Source: Novispirillum itersonii
Lineage (GTDB): Bacteria; Pseudomonadota; Alphaproteobacteria; Rhodospirillales; Rhodospirillaceae
Length of the DNA stretch: 64,000 nucleotides
NCBI RefSeq assembly: GCF_014205675.1
Contig: NZ_JACIIX010000003.1
Span: 186,001-250,000 of the forward strand
Direction: 5' to 3'
Made by a program: the position numbers and the translations under genes. Positions within the stretch are counted from its first letter, which is position 1. Each line of letters starts with the position of its first letter. Below the pieces are notes generated by a model that saw nothing but the letters and a program-made list of their open reading frames with translations, was not told the origin of the DNA and searched no databases. Of the stretch, positions 54,488 through 64,000 are shown one piece after another.

Positions 54488-54967
54488 TTAGTTTTTCGGG
54501 GCCTTGTGGGAGGCGGCCTCAGTCTGCGCCCCGGTCCACTGGCCGGACTTTTTCAGGGCGTCCGCCACTTCCGGCGGCATGTAGTTTTCGTCGTGCTTGG
54601 CCAGAACTTCCTTGGCGACAAACACGCCGGAGCGGTCGAGCTTCCCTTCGGCCACCACGCCCTGCCCTTCGCGGAACAGGTCAGGCAGGATCCCGGCGTA
54701 ACTGACCGGCAGGTCGGCGTTCATGTCGGTGACGGTAAAGCGCACCTCGGATCCGGCCTTGATCACCGACCCTTCCTTGACCAGCCCGCCGAGACGGAAG
54801 CGGCGGTCTTCACCGACCTTTTTCGCCTGTACGTCGGTCGGGCTGTAGAAGAACACCAGATTGTCCTGAAAGGCGGTCAGGACCAGTGCCGTGGCGGTCC
54901 CCAGCAGCAGCAGGCCGGCAACGACCATATACAGGCGGCGTTTCTTACGGGTGGCGGCGCGGCTCAT
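54488..54967 (-). CDS. ccmE: Haem chaperone CcmE
   Basis: A 159-residue membrane-anchored haem carrier. The N-terminal anchor covers about 11-32. The haem is attached covalently to His125 in HDENY (125-129), and Tyr129 is the second conserved residue. [12 protein letters not shown] and [16 protein letters not shown] are typical of the OB-fold. It receives haem from CcmC and delivers it to CcmF. It overlaps ccmD by 4 bp. Confidence 0.96.
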   Translation of the reverse strand: MSRAATRKKRRLYMVVAGLLLLGTATALVLTAFQDNLVFFYSPTDVQAKKVGEDRRFRLGGLVKEGSVIKAGSEVRFTVTDMNADLPVSYAGILPDLFREGQGVVAEGKLDRSGVFVAKEVLAKHDENYMPPEVADALKKSGQWTGAQTEAASHKAPKN

Positions 54968-55173
54968 GCGGTTTCTCCCGGGCCGGAGGCAGGAGCGTCA
55001 TCGCGGCGGCGACGGGCGGAGCGGACGCTGCTTTGCAGCAGCTCAAGGGTTTTCTGCTTCCGGCGCAGGCCGCTGACCGTGGCAACGCCCAGAGCCGCCA
55101 GAACCAAGAAGGTCAGGGCATAGGCGGGCCAGACATAGCCCCCATATCCCCCCATCGACAGAAAACCGTTCAT
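54964..55173 (-). CDS. ccmD: Haem exporter protein CcmD
   Basis: A 69-residue single-helix membrane protein. [18 protein letters not shown] is the CcmD pattern, with a basic cytoplasmic tail (RSARRRRDD). It helps release holo-CcmE from CcmC. It starts 66 bp after ccmC and overlaps ccmE by 4 bp. A Met at residue 7 could also be the start. Small and often missed, but the position is decisive. Confidence 0.9.
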   Translation of the reverse strand: MNGFLSMGGYGGYVWPAYALTFLVLAALGVATVSGLRRKQKTLELLQSSVRSARRRRDDAPASGPGETA

Positions 55174-55239
55174 CTCTCTCGTTCCTGACTCAATAAAATT
55201 TAATCTTGTTTCCGGTGCTGTCCTGATGCTCCCGGCCGT

Positions 55240-55959
55240 TTAGCCGTGAATCTCCGTCAGGCGCAGGGCTCGGATCTTGGCATCGGCGACTTCGGCCTTG
55301 ATGCGCAGCAGCAGCAGGGTGACGTAATACGCCTTGAAGCCAATGGTCATCACCAGCAGCGGCACCAGCATCGCCGGATCAATGGCCGGGCCGCCCATCT
55401 TCACCACGCTGGCCGGCTGGTGCAGGGTATTCCACCAGTCAACGCTGAACTTGATGATCGGCACGTTGACGAAGCCGACCAGCGCCAGCACGGCGGCGGC
55501 TTTCTGGCCGCGCTGGGGATCATCGAAAGCCCCCTGCAACGCCATGTAACCGAGGTAGAGGAACAGCAGGATCAGCATGCTGGTCAGGCGGGCGTCCCAC
55601 ACCCACCAGGTGCCCCACATCGGCTTGCCCCACAGCGATCCGGTGACAAGGCACAGGAAGGTGAAGCAGGCGCCGACCGGGGCGCTGGCCTTGGCGGCCA
55701 GATCAGCCAGCGGGTGTTTCCAGATCAGGGCGACGGCACTGGCCACCGCCATGGCGGTATAGGCAAACAGCCCCATCCACGCGGCAGGCACATGCAGGTA
55801 CATGATGCGGACCGTATCCCCCTGCTGATAGTCAGCAGGAGAAAACACAAGGGCCCACACCAGTCCGGCGGCCAGAGCCAGAACGGTGGCGGCGATGCTC
55901 CACGGCAGGATGGCGTCGGCCAGCCGCAGGAAGCGGGTAGGGTTGGCGAACCGGTGCAT
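55240..55959 (-). CDS. ccmC: Haem transporter/handler CcmC
   Basis: A 239-residue membrane protein with six helices. The WWD domain is GTWWVWDARLTSMLILLFLYLGY, and the periplasmic loops carry conserved His residues for haem (LHVPAAW, LHQPASV). ATG 55959 gives MHRFANPTRFLRLAD, the usual start, with GGGAG 5 bases upstream; a much longer frame from 56073 lacks support. It is first gene of the ccmCDEFGHI operon. ccmA and ccmB are not adjacent. Confidence 0.93.
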   Translation of the reverse strand: MHRFANPTRFLRLADAILPWSIAATVLALAAGLVWALVFSPADYQQGDTVRIMYLHVPAAWMGLFAYTAMAVASAVALIWKHPLADLAAKASAPVGACFTFLCLVTGSLWGKPMWGTWWVWDARLTSMLILLFLYLGYMALQGAFDDPQRGQKAAAVLALVGFVNVPIIKFSVDWWNTLHQPASVVKMGGPAIDPAMLVPLLVMTIGFKAYYVTLLLLRIKAEVADAKIRALRLTEIHG

Positions 55960-56322
55960 CAGGACTCCCGTGGTCTGGGCCCGATCGGACCCGGCGCCCG
56001 CAAAGTGGCGTCCGGTGCCGGGGATTACAAGATCCCGTCGAAGCGGGACAGTGTGCGGATCGGGGCTATTCATACCGTTGTCCCGGAATTAAAGCCAGTC
56101 TGGCCGGTTGCGCCTTGAGGCACGTCAAACCTTGATTAAGTTTAATGTGGGGTATCTGAACACTGTCTGAAGGATCGGGGCTGAAGAACCGGGGCTGAAG
56201 GACAGGGGGAATCCCCCGGCTGAAGACTGGACATCGGCCCGGCTTCGGGCCACAGTTCCGCCGGAATTCAGGGCACGGGGTCCCTGCCGCTTTTATCCCG
56301 GTTTCTGTCAGGAGTGCCGTTC
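55960..56322. other. Divergent ccmC/ubiH region
   Basis: 363 bases with no gene. It holds an FNR-like sequence (56132-56145), a partial direct repeat of GGGGCTGAAG (56177 and 56191) and a GGGGG/CCCCC hairpin (56205-56217). Promoters for ccmC (minus) and ubiH (plus) should lie here. Confidence 0.5.
56132..56145. promoter_or_regulatory. Degenerate FNR/FixK-like box upstream of the ccm operon
   Basis: TTGAT-TAAG-TTTAA matches the FNR/FixK consensus TTGAT-N4-ATCAA at 8 of 10 positions. Cytochrome c maturation is often oxygen-controlled, which adds plausibility. The right arm is weak. Confidence 0.3.
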
Positions 56323-57576
56323 ATGTCCCAGACCGTATCGTCTTCCGCCGGGGTGTCCGGCCCGGTATTGACCTGTGATGTGGTGGTGGTCGGGGGTGGT
56401 CTGGTCGGCGGAACGCTGGCCTGCGGGCTGGCCCAGCACGGGGTCAGCACCATCTGCATCGACAAGGATGACGCCGCCGTTCTGCTGGACACCGGCTACG
56501 ATGGCCGGTCATCCGCCATTGCGCTGGCCTGCCAGCGGGTGCTGGACGGCACCGGGGTGTGGGCGCATATGGTGGCGGATGTCCAGCCGATTCTGGATAT
56601 CCGCGTCACCGACAGCAACAGCCCGCTGCACCTGCATTACGATCACCGTGAGGTCGGGGCGCCGATGGGCTATATGGCGGAAAACCGCACCATCCGCCGG
56701 GGAATCCTCGCCCGCTTTGCCGAACTGGAGAAAGCCACCCTGCTGGCCCCGGCCTCGGTGGCGGCGGTGGAGCGCCGGGTGGATGGGGCCACGGTCACCC
56801 TGACGGACGGCCGGGTGATCCGGGCCCGTCTGGTGGTGGCCGCCGACGGCCGCCGCAGCCAGATCCGTGAGATGGCTGGCATCCGCCTGCAACATGGCCT
56901 GCCGTACAATCAGGTCGGCATCGTCATGACCGTCTGGCATGAAAAGGACCATCGCGGCATTGCCCATGAACGGTTCCTGCCGTCGGGGCCGTTCGCCATT
57001 CTGCCGCTGCCGGGCGGGCATCATTCCTCGCTGGTGTGGACGGAGAAGGATCCGCTGGCATGGACCATCCTGAAGCTGCCGGAGGAAGAATTCCATGCCG
57101 AGCTGATGAGCCGGTTCGGGGATTTCCTCGGAGAGGTCAAGGTGGTCAGCAAGCGGTTCGGCTATCCGCTGACCCTTCAGCATGCCAGCCGCTATATTGA
57201 TCTGCGGCTGGCGCTGGTGGGGGATGCCGCCCATGGCATGCATCCGGTGGCCGGACAGGGGATGAATTTCGGCCTGCGTGATGTTGCCGCCCTGATTGAG
57301 AAGGTGGTGGAGGCGAAGCGGCTGGGCGTCGATGTCGGGGCTGCCACCGTGCTGGAAGGCTATCAGAAATGGCGTCGTTTCGATAACGTTCTGATGTTGG
57401 GGATGACCGATGGTCTGGTCCGGCTGTTCTCGAACGATCTCGCGCCGCTGCGGCTGGCCCGCACCGCCGGGATGGCGGTGGTAAACAAGCTGCCCGGCCT
57501 CAAGCGGTTCTTCATGCGCCACGCCATGGGCGACGTCGGGGCCCTGCCGAAGCTGATGCAGGGAGAGCCGCTGTAA
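56323..57576 (+). CDS. UbiH/UbiF/VisC/COQ6 family ubiquinone biosynthesis hydroxylase
   Basis: A 417-residue flavin-dependent monooxygenase. The FAD motif GGGLVGG is at 24-30, DGRSSAIA follows, and the second FAD motif GDAAHGMHPVAGQGMN starts at 300. These motifs are family-wide and do not decide the ring position hydroxylated. AGGAG (56310-56314) fixes ATG 56323. It is followed after 150 bp by ribF, which makes its FAD cofactor, though that may be coincidental. It is divergent from the ccm operon. Confidence 0.92.
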   Translation: MSQTVSSSAGVSGPVLTCDVVVVGGGLVGGTLACGLAQHGVSTICIDKDDAAVLLDTGYDGRSSAIALACQRVLDGTGVWAHMVADVQPILDIRVTDSNSPLHLHYDHREVGAPMGYMAENRTIRRGILARFAELEKATLLAPASVAAVERRVDGATVTLTDGRVIRARLVVAADGRRSQIREMAGIRLQHGLPYNQVGIVMTVWHEKDHRGIAHERFLPSGPFAILPLPGGHHSSLVWTEKDPLAWTILKLPEEEFHAELMSRFGDFLGEVKVVSKRFGYPLTLQHASRYIDLRLALVGDAAHGMHPVAGQGMNFGLRDVAALIEKVVEAKRLGVDVGAATVLEGYQKWRRFDNVLMLGMTDGLVRLFSNDLAPLRLARTAGMAVVNKLPGLKRFFMRHAMGDVGALPKLMQGEPL

Positions 57577-57602
57577 GCACTCCACCCGGTTCCGAAGGCG
57601 GG

Positions 57603-57634
57603 CGGCAGGCTTTTTACAATCCTGCCGTTGCCTT
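57603..57634 (+). terminator. Possible intrinsic terminator after the ubiH-family gene
   Basis: CGGCAGG (57603-57609) pairs with CCTGCCG (57621-57627) over an 11-base loop rich in T, followed by TTGCCTTT. The T-run is broken, so it may be weak. Confidence 0.5.
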
Positions 57635-57730
57635 TAAGGCGCGGATCGTCTACCCCTGTGGGGTTTCATCCACAGCCCGGATCCCTGATCAGGACCGGGC
57701 ATCGTCAGGATCCAGAGCATTTCATCCGCC

Positions 57731-58708
57731 ATGCGCCTGTTTCGCCATTACGACGAGTTTTCACCGGAGTTCCGGGGCAGCGTGATTGCCCTCGGAAACT
57801 TTGATGGCGTCCATCGCGGCCATCAGGCGGTGATCGGCGAGGCGTTGCGCCGGGCCCGGCTGGCCGGGGTTCCCGCCGCCGTGATGACCTTTGATCCACA
57901 TCCGCGCCGCCTGTTCCGGCCTGACCTGCCGCCGTTTGCCCTGACCAGCCTGCGCCTGAAGGCCCGCCTGATCGAGGCGCTGGGGGTGGATTTCCTCTAT
58001 GTGCAGCATTTTGACGCCGCCTTTGCCGCCAAAAGTGCCGAAACCTTCATCGAGGAGGTTCTGGTGCGTGGTCTGGGGGTGTCGCATGTGGTGGTGGGGG
58101 CCGATTATGCCTTCGGCAAGGGCCGGGGCGGATCGGTGGAGGTGATGCGCGAACACGCCGCCCGCTGCGGCTTTGAGGTGACGGCGGTTGATCTGGTGAC
58201 CGGTGATCTGGTCACCGGCGCCGATCAGGGGACGGTGTTTTCCTCCACCGTTGTCCGCACGGCGCTGGCCGACGGTGATACGGAGACGGCGACCGCCATT
58301 CTGGGCCATCCGTGGGAAATTGAAGGCCGGGTGGAACATGGCGATGCCCGGGGCCGCACCATCGGCTTCCCGACCGCCAATCTGCGTCTCGGCGATTACA
58401 GCCGTCCGGCCACCGGGGTGTATGTGGTACAGGCCGGAATCGACCGTGGCGGTAAAACGGACTGGGTCGGCGGGGTTGCCAATTATGGCCGCCGCCCCAC
58501 CTTTGATAAAACCGATGACCTGCTGGAAGTGCATCTGTTTGACTTTTCCGGCGATCTGTACGGCCAGCACCTGCGGGTGCGGTTCCTGCACCACCTGCGC
58601 CCGGAACAGAAGTTCTCCGGTCTTGAGGCCCTGAAGGCCCAGATTCTGGCCGATGCGGCGCAGGCGCGAATTATGTTGGCCCGTGGTGCCGAAAACCACA
58701 CGGCCTGA
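57731..58708 (+). CDS. ribF: Bifunctional riboflavin kinase / FAD synthetase
   Basis: A 325-residue enzyme that makes FMN and FAD. The FAD synthetase half has GNFDGVHRGH at 22-31 and GADYAFGKGRGGSVEVM. The kinase half has GRTIGFPTANL and ends with LRVRFLHHLRPEQKF, its usual order. Length is normal. It lies 69 bp before ileS; the ribF-ileS-lspA order is widely conserved. Confidence 0.96.
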   Translation: MRLFRHYDEFSPEFRGSVIALGNFDGVHRGHQAVIGEALRRARLAGVPAAVMTFDPHPRRLFRPDLPPFALTSLRLKARLIEALGVDFLYVQHFDAAFAAKSAETFIEEVLVRGLGVSHVVVGADYAFGKGRGGSVEVMREHAARCGFEVTAVDLVTGDLVTGADQGTVFSSTVVRTALADGDTETATAILGHPWEIEGRVEHGDARGRTIGFPTANLRLGDYSRPATGVYVVQAGIDRGGKTDWVGGVANYGRRPTFDKTDDLLEVHLFDFSGDLYGQHLRVRFLHHLRPEQKFSGLEALKAQILADAAQARIMLARGAENHTA

Positions 58709-58777
58709 TCCCTCCTCCGGGACCGGACAGGCCGGCTGCCCAGGACTGACACCGTATTCAGAGTTGAGAACCGTTCC

Positions 58778-61594
58778 ATGACCGTGGATTACAAAGCCTC
58801 CGTTTTTCTGCCGAAGACTGATTTCCCGATGCGGGCCGGCCTGCCGAAGCAGGAGCCGGGCCATCTGGAGCGCTGGGAAAAGATGGGCCTGTATGCCCGT
58901 CAGCGCCGGGAATCGAAGGGGCGGGATAAGTTTGTCCTGCATGACGGCCCTCCCTATGCCAACGGCCATCTGCACATCGGTCATGCCCTGAACAAGATCC
59001 TGAAGGATGTGATCTCCCGCTCGCAGCAGATGCAGGGCAAGGACTCGGTCTATGTGCCGGGCTGGGACTGCCACGGTCTGCCGATCGAATGGAAGATCGA
59101 AGAGGAATACCGTAAGAAGGGCAAGGACAAGGACGCCGTTCCGGTGGCCGAGTTCCGCCGCCAGTGCCGTGAGTTCGCCGAAAAGTGGATTGATGTCCAG
59201 CGCAGCGAATTCAAGCGCCTCGGCGTGCTGGGCGACTGGTCCAATCCCTATGTCACCATGGATTACTTTGCCGAAGCGCAGACCGTGCGCGAGCTGGGCA
59301 AGTTCCTGATGAACGGCAGCCTGTACCGGGGGGCCAAGCCGGTGATGTGGTCGGTGGTGGAAAAGACCGCGCTGGCTGAAGCCGAGATCGAGTATCACGA
59401 TCACACCTCCACCACCATCTGGGTGCGGTTCCCGGTGGTGTCGTCGCCGGTGGCGGCACTGGCCGGGGCCGATGTGGTGATCTGGACCACCACCCCGTGG
59501 ACCATGCCGGGCAACCGGGCGCTGGCCTATGGCGCGGCGCTGGAGTACGCCGTGTACCGGGTGACCGATGTGGCCGAGGGGGCGCTGGTGAAGGCCGGTG
59601 ACCGCCTGTTGCTGGCCCCGGCGCTGGCGGAAGAGGTGATGAAGGTCGGCAAATTCACCGCCGAGGTGGAAGCCGCCGTGTCCGGTGCCGATCTGGCTGG
59701 TACCCTCTGTGCCCATCCGCTGCGCGGGCAGGGCTATGACTTTGACGTGCCGATGCTGGCCGGTGAGTTCGTCACCGCCGATCAGGGCACCGGGATCGTC
59801 CATCAGGCCCCGGGCCATGGCGAGGACGACTTCATGCTGTGCCGTGAGCATGGCATCGCCGTGCCGGAAACCGTGCAGGATGACGGCACCTATGCCGCCC
59901 ACATCCCGCTGTTTGCCGGGCAGCATGTCTATAAGGTCGCCCCGGCGGTGATCGAGGCCCTGACCGGGGCCGGGCGTCTGCTGGCCCATGGCAAGCTGGT
60001 GCATTCCTATCCGCATTCGTGGCGGTCGAAGGCTCCGCTGATTTATCGGACCACCTCGCAGTGGTTCATCTCGATGGAAGCCAACGACCTGCGCGCCAAG
60101 GCGCTTCAGGCCATTGACGATACCCGCTTTGTTCCGGCGGTCGGCAAGAACCGCCTGCGCTCGATGATCGAACAGCGCCCGGACTGGTGTGTGTCGCGTC
60201 AGCGCACCTGGGGCACCCCGATCACCGTGTTCGTCAACAAGGCCACCGGCGAGCCGCTGCGCGATCAGGCGGTGCTGGACCGGATCACCGCCGCCGTCGA
60301 GGCCCGGGGGGCCGATGCGTGGTTCGAGGACAATCCGCAAAGCTTCCTCGGTGACTCCTATAAGGCCGAAGACTATGAACAGGTCTTCGACGTGCTGGAC
60401 GTGTGGTTCGACTCCGGCTCGACCCATTCCTTCGTGCTGGAACACCGGGAAGACCTGCACTGGCCGGCCGACCTGTATCTGGAAGGGTCTGACCAGCATC
60501 GCGGCTGGTTCCATTCCTCTTTGCTGGAAGCCTGCGGCACCCGGGGCCGGGCCCCGTACAATGCGGTGCTGACCCACGGTTTCACGCTCGACGAGCAGGG
60601 CCGCAAGATGTCCAAGTCGCTGGGTAACACCATTGCCCCGCAGGACGTGGTCAATGAATATGGCGCCGATATCCTGCGCCTGTGGGTGATCTCCACCGAT
60701 TACGCCAATGACCAGCGGATCGGGCCGGAAATCCTGAAGCAGACCGCCGAGACCTACCGCCGTCTGCGCAATACCCTGCGCTATATGCTGGGGGCGCTGG
60801 ATGGATTCACTGCTGACGAGGCGGTGACCGATGTGGCGGCGATGCCGGAGCTGGAACGCTGGGTCCTGCACCGTCTGGCCGAACTGGATGGGGTGGTCAG
60901 GCAGTGTTGCCACGACTTCACCTTCCACACCCTGTTCGCTGAGCTGAACGCCTTCTGCACCTCCGACCTGTCGGCCTTCTACTTCGACATCCGCAAGGAT
61001 GCGCTGTACTGCGATGCGCCGAATGATCCGGTGCGCCGGGCCTGCCGCACCGTGATGAACACCCTGTTCAACGCGCTGGTGAAGTGGATGGCCCCGTTCC
61101 TGGTGTTCACCGCCGAGGAAGCGTGGCTGTGCCGTAACCCGGGCGAAGAGGTCTCGGTGCATCTGACCACCTTCGACGCCATTCCGGCGGACTGGCGCGA
61201 TGACGCGCTGGCCGAGCGCTGGGAAGCGGTCCGCAAGGTGCGCCGCGTGGTGCTGGGGGCGCTGGAAGGGGCCCGCAATGCCAAGGTGATCGGGGCTTCG
61301 TTGCAGGCGCATCCGCAGGTTTATGCTCCGGCGGATCTGCTGGCGCAGATCGACGGTGTGGATATGGCGGATGTCTGCATCACCTCCGGCATCACCCTGA
61401 ATGCGGCCGATGCTCCGGACGGGGCCTATGCCCTGCCCGACGTTGCCGGGGTCGGCGCGGTGGTGGAAACCGCTTCCGGTGAAAAGTGCCAGCGCTGCTG
61501 GAAGGTGCTGCCCGATGTCGGCAGCCACAGCCATGACGGTGTCTGTGGCCGCTGCGATGAGGCGGTGACCGCGATGGCCGGGGCGGTGGCATGA
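58778..61594 (+). CDS. ileS: Isoleucine--tRNA ligase
   Basis: A 938-residue class I synthetase. HIGH is at 66-69 (GHLHIGHAL) and KMSKS at 610-614. The editing domain (CP1) lies between them with [11 protein letters not shown]. The C-terminal zinc finger, with Cys904/Cys907 in EKCQRCW and a second pair near 922, is the bacterial type. It ends coupled to lspA (ATGATG). No T-box leader is seen. Confidence 0.97.
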   Translation: MTVDYKASVFLPKTDFPMRAGLPKQEPGHLERWEKMGLYARQRRESKGRDKFVLHDGPPYANGHLHIGHALNKILKDVISRSQQMQGKDSVYVPGWDCHGLPIEWKIEEEYRKKGKDKDAVPVAEFRRQCREFAEKWIDVQRSEFKRLGVLGDWSNPYVTMDYFAEAQTVRELGKFLMNGSLYRGAKPVMWSVVEKTALAEAEIEYHDHTSTTIWVRFPVVSSPVAALAGADVVIWTTTPWTMPGNRALAYGAALEYAVYRVTDVAEGALVKAGDRLLLAPALAEEVMKVGKFTAEVEAAVSGADLAGTLCAHPLRGQGYDFDVPMLAGEFVTADQGTGIVHQAPGHGEDDFMLCREHGIAVPETVQDDGTYAAHIPLFAGQHVYKVAPAVIEALTGAGRLLAHGKLVHSYPHSWRSKAPLIYRTTSQWFISMEANDLRAKALQAIDDTRFVPAVGKNRLRSMIEQRPDWCVSRQRTWGTPITVFVNKATGEPLRDQAVLDRITAAVEARGADAWFEDNPQSFLGDSYKAEDYEQVFDVLDVWFDSGSTHSFVLEHREDLHWPADLYLEGSDQHRGWFHSSLLEACGTRGRAPYNAVLTHGFTLDEQGRKMSKSLGNTIAPQDVVNEYGADILRLWVISTDYANDQRIGPEILKQTAETYRRLRNTLRYMLGALDGFTADEAVTDVAAMPELERWVLHRLAELDGVVRQCCHDFTFHTLFAELNAFCTSDLSAFYFDIRKDALYCDAPNDPVRRACRTVMNTLFNALVKWMAPFLVFTAEEAWLCRNPGEEVSVHLTTFDAIPADWRDDALAERWEAVRKVRRVVLGALEGARNAKVIGASLQAHPQVYAPADLLAQIDGVDMADVCITSGITLNAADAPDGAYALPDVAGVGAVVETASGEKCQRCWKVLPDVGSHSHDGVCGRCDEAVTAMAGAVA

Positions 61595-62091
61595 TGATCC
61601 GCCGCCTGACTGACGGAATGGTTCTCAATCGGTCGTTCTGGCTGTGTCTGCTGCTGGCGCTGGTGGCGCTGACGGCTGATCAGCTGATCAAGCTGTGGGT
61701 TGTCGGCCTCTCCGGCGGCGATCCGATGCGGATCGAACTGCTGCCGTTCCTCAATCTGGTGATGGCCTGGAACCGGGGCGTCAGCTTCGGCTTCCTGCAC
61801 GACAGTGCGCTGGGGCCGTGGCCGCTGCTGGCGCTGGCGGTCGGTTTCTCGGTGTTTCTGGTAATCTGGATGGCGCGGGCGCAGCAGGTTCTGCTGCGTC
61901 TGGCGCTGGCCCTGATGATCGGCGGGGCGCTGGGCAACGGCATTGACCGGGTCCGTTGGGAAGCGGTCGCCGATTACATCGACTTTTTCATCGGCGGCTG
62001 GCACTTCTGGGCCTTCAATCTGGCCGATGCCTTCATTTCTGTCGGGGCGGCGCTGCTGATTGCAGACAGCTTGTTCCGGCGGGAAAGCTGA
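61591..62091 (+). CDS. lspA: Lipoprotein signal peptidase LspA
   Basis: A 166-residue inner-membrane aspartyl protease with four helices that cleaves lipoprotein signal peptides. [19 protein letters not shown] and [11 protein letters not shown] carry the catalytic Asp pair. NRGVSFGFL is the conserved N-terminal block. The start is one of two ATGs, at 61591 or 61594, overlapping the ileS stop. The next gene encodes a lipoprotein, its likely substrate class. Confidence 0.95.
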   Translation: MMIRRLTDGMVLNRSFWLCLLLALVALTADQLIKLWVVGLSGGDPMRIELLPFLNLVMAWNRGVSFGFLHDSALGPWPLLALAVGFSVFLVIWMARAQQVLLRLALALMIGGALGNGIDRVRWEAVADYIDFFIGGWHFWAFNLADAFISVGAALLIADSLFRRES

Positions 62092-62159
62092 AATACAACT
62101 GTGCTGTCTGTTTGTCGTTTCCGGCCCGTGCCGGACCGACCGGTTTTGGAGGATGGTTC

Positions 62160-62720
62160 ATGTCTCGTCGGCTGATCGGATCTCTGTGCCTGCTGGTTGC
62201 GGCCGGTCTGACCCTGAGCGGGTGCGGTGGCGGGGCGAAGAAGATGCTCGGTCTGGAAAAGCAGACACCCGATGAATTCACCGTGGTGTCGCGGGCGCCG
62301 CTGACCGTCCCCCCGGACTTCAAGATGCGTCCGCCGGAACCCGGCGCAACCCGCCCGCAGGAAGGGACCACCGCGGATCAGGCCCGCTCTGCCCTGACCG
62401 GCGTCCGTTCTCAGGCCTACGCCCGGGCCGGGATGAGCAGCGGGGAGCAGTTTCTGCTGAAGGAAGCCGGGGCGGGCAGCGCACCGCCGGATATCCGGTC
62501 CCTTGTGAACAAGGAAAGCTCGACGCTGGCGGAAGAGGAAAAGAGCTTTACTGACCGTCTGGTGTTCTGGCGGGATCCGGAGCCTGAGGGCACCGTCGTC
62601 AACGCAGCGGAAGAGGCGAAGCGCCTGCGGCAGAATCAGGCTCTCGGCAAGTCGGTTTCCTCCGGCGACACCCCGCAGATTGAGCGCCGCCCGCGCGGCA
62701 TGCTGGAAGGCATGTTTTAA
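62160..62720 (+). CDS. DUF3035 family lipoprotein
   Basis: A 186-residue lipoprotein. The signal ends with a lipobox LSGC (Cys22). It then runs DEFTVVSRAPLTVPPDF, the DUF3035 mark, and continues with a Pro-rich stretch and a charged C-terminal region. GGAGGA lies ahead of ATG 62160. The function of DUF3035 is unknown. It is usually found after lspA and before M16 peptidase genes in Rhodospirillales, as here, so it may be part of the envelope. It ends at a terminator. Confidence 0.88.
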   Translation: MSRRLIGSLCLLVAAGLTLSGCGGGAKKMLGLEKQTPDEFTVVSRAPLTVPPDFKMRPPEPGATRPQEGTTADQARSALTGVRSQAYARAGMSSGEQFLLKEAGAGSAPPDIRSLVNKESSTLAEEEKSFTDRLVFWRDPEPEGTVVNAAEEAKRLRQNQALGKSVSSGDTPQIERRPRGMLEGMF

Positions 62721-62772
62721 GGCCGGATGGGCACAACGCCTTTCTGATGCCACAGTCTTTTCTATGATCATC

Positions 62773-62808
62773 GGGCCGGGGACTGGTATCTCCGGCCCTT
62801 TGTTTTTC
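62773..62808 (+). terminator. Intrinsic terminator after the DUF3035 gene
   Basis: GGGCCGG (62773-62779) pairs with CCGGCCC (62792-62798), followed by TTTGTTTTTC. It lies about 50 bp after the stop at 62720 and 40 bp before the M16 gene. Confidence 0.82.
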
Positions 62809-62849
62809 TCCTGATCACCGTCCGCGACCTATCGAACCGGAATTCCCCG

Positions 62850-64000
62850 ATGGCCCTCCGTTCTCCTCCCTTTTCCCGTCCGTTTTCACCGGTTGCCCGA
62901 CGTGCCGGGGGCCGGGTGTCTTTCGGTCTGCCTGCTTTGGCGGTGTCTCTGCTGGCGTTGATGGCCCCGGCACAGGCCCTGCCCGGGACCGTGGTGCCGC
63001 CGACTCCGATGGTGACGGCGGCGGAGGCCCATCCGCTGTTCGATGCCAAGACCTTCACGCTGGAGAATGGCCTGACGGTGGTGGTGGTGGAAAACCACCG
63101 GGTGCCGGTGGTCAACCAGATGGTGTGGTATAAGGTGGGGGCGGCGGATGAGCCGCCGGGCAAGTCCGGCCTCGCCCATCTGCTGGAACACCTGATGTTC
63201 AAGGGCACGGCGGAGATCCCGCCGGGGGAATTCTCCCGCATCATCGCCCGCAACGGCGGGCAGGATAACGCCTTCACCTCCTCGGATTACACCGCCTACT
63301 ACCAGACCATCGCCGTGGAACATCTGCCGCTGCTGATGAAGATGGAAGCGGACCGGATGCGCAATCTGCGTCTGGACGATGCCACGGTCCTGACCGAACG
63401 CGATGTGGTGGTCGAGGAGCGGTTGAGCCGGGTTGAGAACGAACCCTCCGCCATGCTGGGGGAGCGGGTGGATGCCGCCCTGTGGGGCGTACACCCCTAC
63501 CGCAATCCGGTGATCGGCTGGGCCAACGAGCTGAAGGCCCTGACGCGGGAGGACGCGCTGGAGTTTTACCGCCGCTGGTATGCCCCCAACAACGCCACGC
63601 TGGTGGTGACCGGGGATGTGACAGTCGAGCAGGTTAAAACGCTGGCGGAACAGTATTTTGGTCCGCTGCCGCGCGGGCCGGAGATCACCCGCAGCCGCCC
63701 GCAGGACACCGGGCCGCAGGTACAGGCCGCCTTACAGATGCGTCATCCCCGGGTGGCGCAGCCGGAATGGAGCTGGACCCACCGCGCCCCGGGGGTGACG
63801 ACCGCCACCGACCGCCAGCAGGTGCTGGCCCTTCAGGTGCTGTCGGAAATTCTCGGTGGCGGGCCGGTCAGCCGCCTGTATCGGTCGCTGGTGGTCAAAG
63901 ATAAGCTGGCGGTCGGCGCGGGCAGCCGCTACAGCCCGCTGGCGGTGGATGAGGGGACCTTCACGGTCTACGCCCTGCCGCGTCCCGGGGTTTCTCCCGA
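62850..64000 (+). CDS. M16 family zinc metallopeptidase (N-terminal part, cut by window edge)
   Basis: The first 383 residues of a pitrilysin-like peptidase. A signal peptide (LPALAVSLLALMAPAQA) ends near residue 43, so it is probably periplasmic. The zinc motif HxxEH is HLLEH (110-114). GGGPVSRLYRSLV is a typical M16 segment late in the first domain. The C-terminal half and any second M16 domain are outside the window. In alphaproteobacteria such genes are often in tandem pairs. It may degrade peptides or targeting sequences; the substrate is unknown. Confidence 0.93.
   Translation, partial: MALRSPPFSRPFSPVARRAGGRVSFGLPALAVSLLALMAPAQALPGTVVPPTPMVTAAEAHPLFDAKTFTLENGLTVVVVENHRVPVVNQMVWYKVGAADEPPGKSGLAHLLEHLMFKGTAEIPPGEFSRIIARNGGQDNAFTSSDYTAYYQTIAVEHLPLLMKMEADRMRNLRLDDATVLTERDVVVEERLSRVENEPSAMLGERVDAALWGVHPYRNPVIGWANELKALTREDALEFYRRWYAPNNATLVVTGDVTVEQVKTLAEQYFGPLPRGPEITRSRPQDTGPQVQAALQMRHPRVAQPEWSWTHRAPGVTTATDRQQVLALQVLSEILGGGPVSRLYRSLVVKDKLAVGAGSRYSPLAVDEGTFTVYALPRPGVSP

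Noticed and set aside
57761-61534. A very long open reading frame antisense to ribF and ileS
   Set aside because: It mirrors the codon pattern of the real genes on the other strand, a usual artefact in high-GC DNA, and has no recognisable domain.

Overview
The window is a gene-dense, high-GC stretch of an alphaproteobacterial chromosome. Rhodospirillales (an Azospirillum/Novispirillum-like lineage) is the best guess, from gene content and order only: a full TCA operon mdh-sucCD-sucA-sucB-lpd, a small SRP RNA just upstream of dnaX-ybaB-recR, ileS-lspA-DUF3035 lipoprotein-M16 peptidase, and a ccm cytochrome c maturation operon. No integrase, transposase, phage gene, CRISPR array, rRNA or tRNA was seen. 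About 50 protein genes and one RNA gene are supported. Most are housekeeping.

Layout. 1-3.6 kb (minus): addB (cut by the window edge), murU, amgK and tsaE, a translationally coupled set for recombination, peptidoglycan recycling and tRNA modification. 3.7-7.8 kb (plus): a thioredoxin-reductase-like ferredoxin-NADP reductase, thrS, and infC with a probable AUA start. 8-9.4 kb: hldE (minus). 9.4-15 kb (plus): a 17-bp minisatellite, a 16-bp tandem duplication, two tandem paralogues with degenerate GGDEF/EAL-like domains, an ABC-2 exporter pair and gpsA. 15-18.5 kb: cobM, cobE, a small ORF and bfd around two candidate Fur boxes, then lysE and phzF divergent from a MocR regulator. 20-23 kb: a Nudix hydrolase, dinB and NudC. 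23-27.3 kb: SRP RNA, dnaX, ybaB, recR, zapE. 27.8-37 kb: the TCA operon, with a strong hairpin in most gaps between genes. 37-39.8 kb: acnA (minus). 39.8-41.1 kb: a gene-free region with several repeats. 41.1-49.9 kb: an acyl-CoA synthetase, a five-component Liv-type ABC importer and a PaaK-like CoA ligase, which looks like an uptake-and-activation module for an unidentified carboxylic acid. 50-56 kb (minus): ccmCDEFGHI without ccmAB. 56.3-64 kb (plus): ubiH, ribF, ileS, lspA, a DUF3035 lipoprotein and the start of an M16 peptidase.

The least explained material is: (i) the tandem degenerate GGDEF/EAL-like pair behind a minisatellite leader; (ii) the gene-free region between acnA and the acyl-CoA synthetase; (iii) the hairpins throughout the TCA operon; (iv) the Fur-box-flanked small ORF next to cobE/cobM. 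I did not find a convincing new defence or mobile system.
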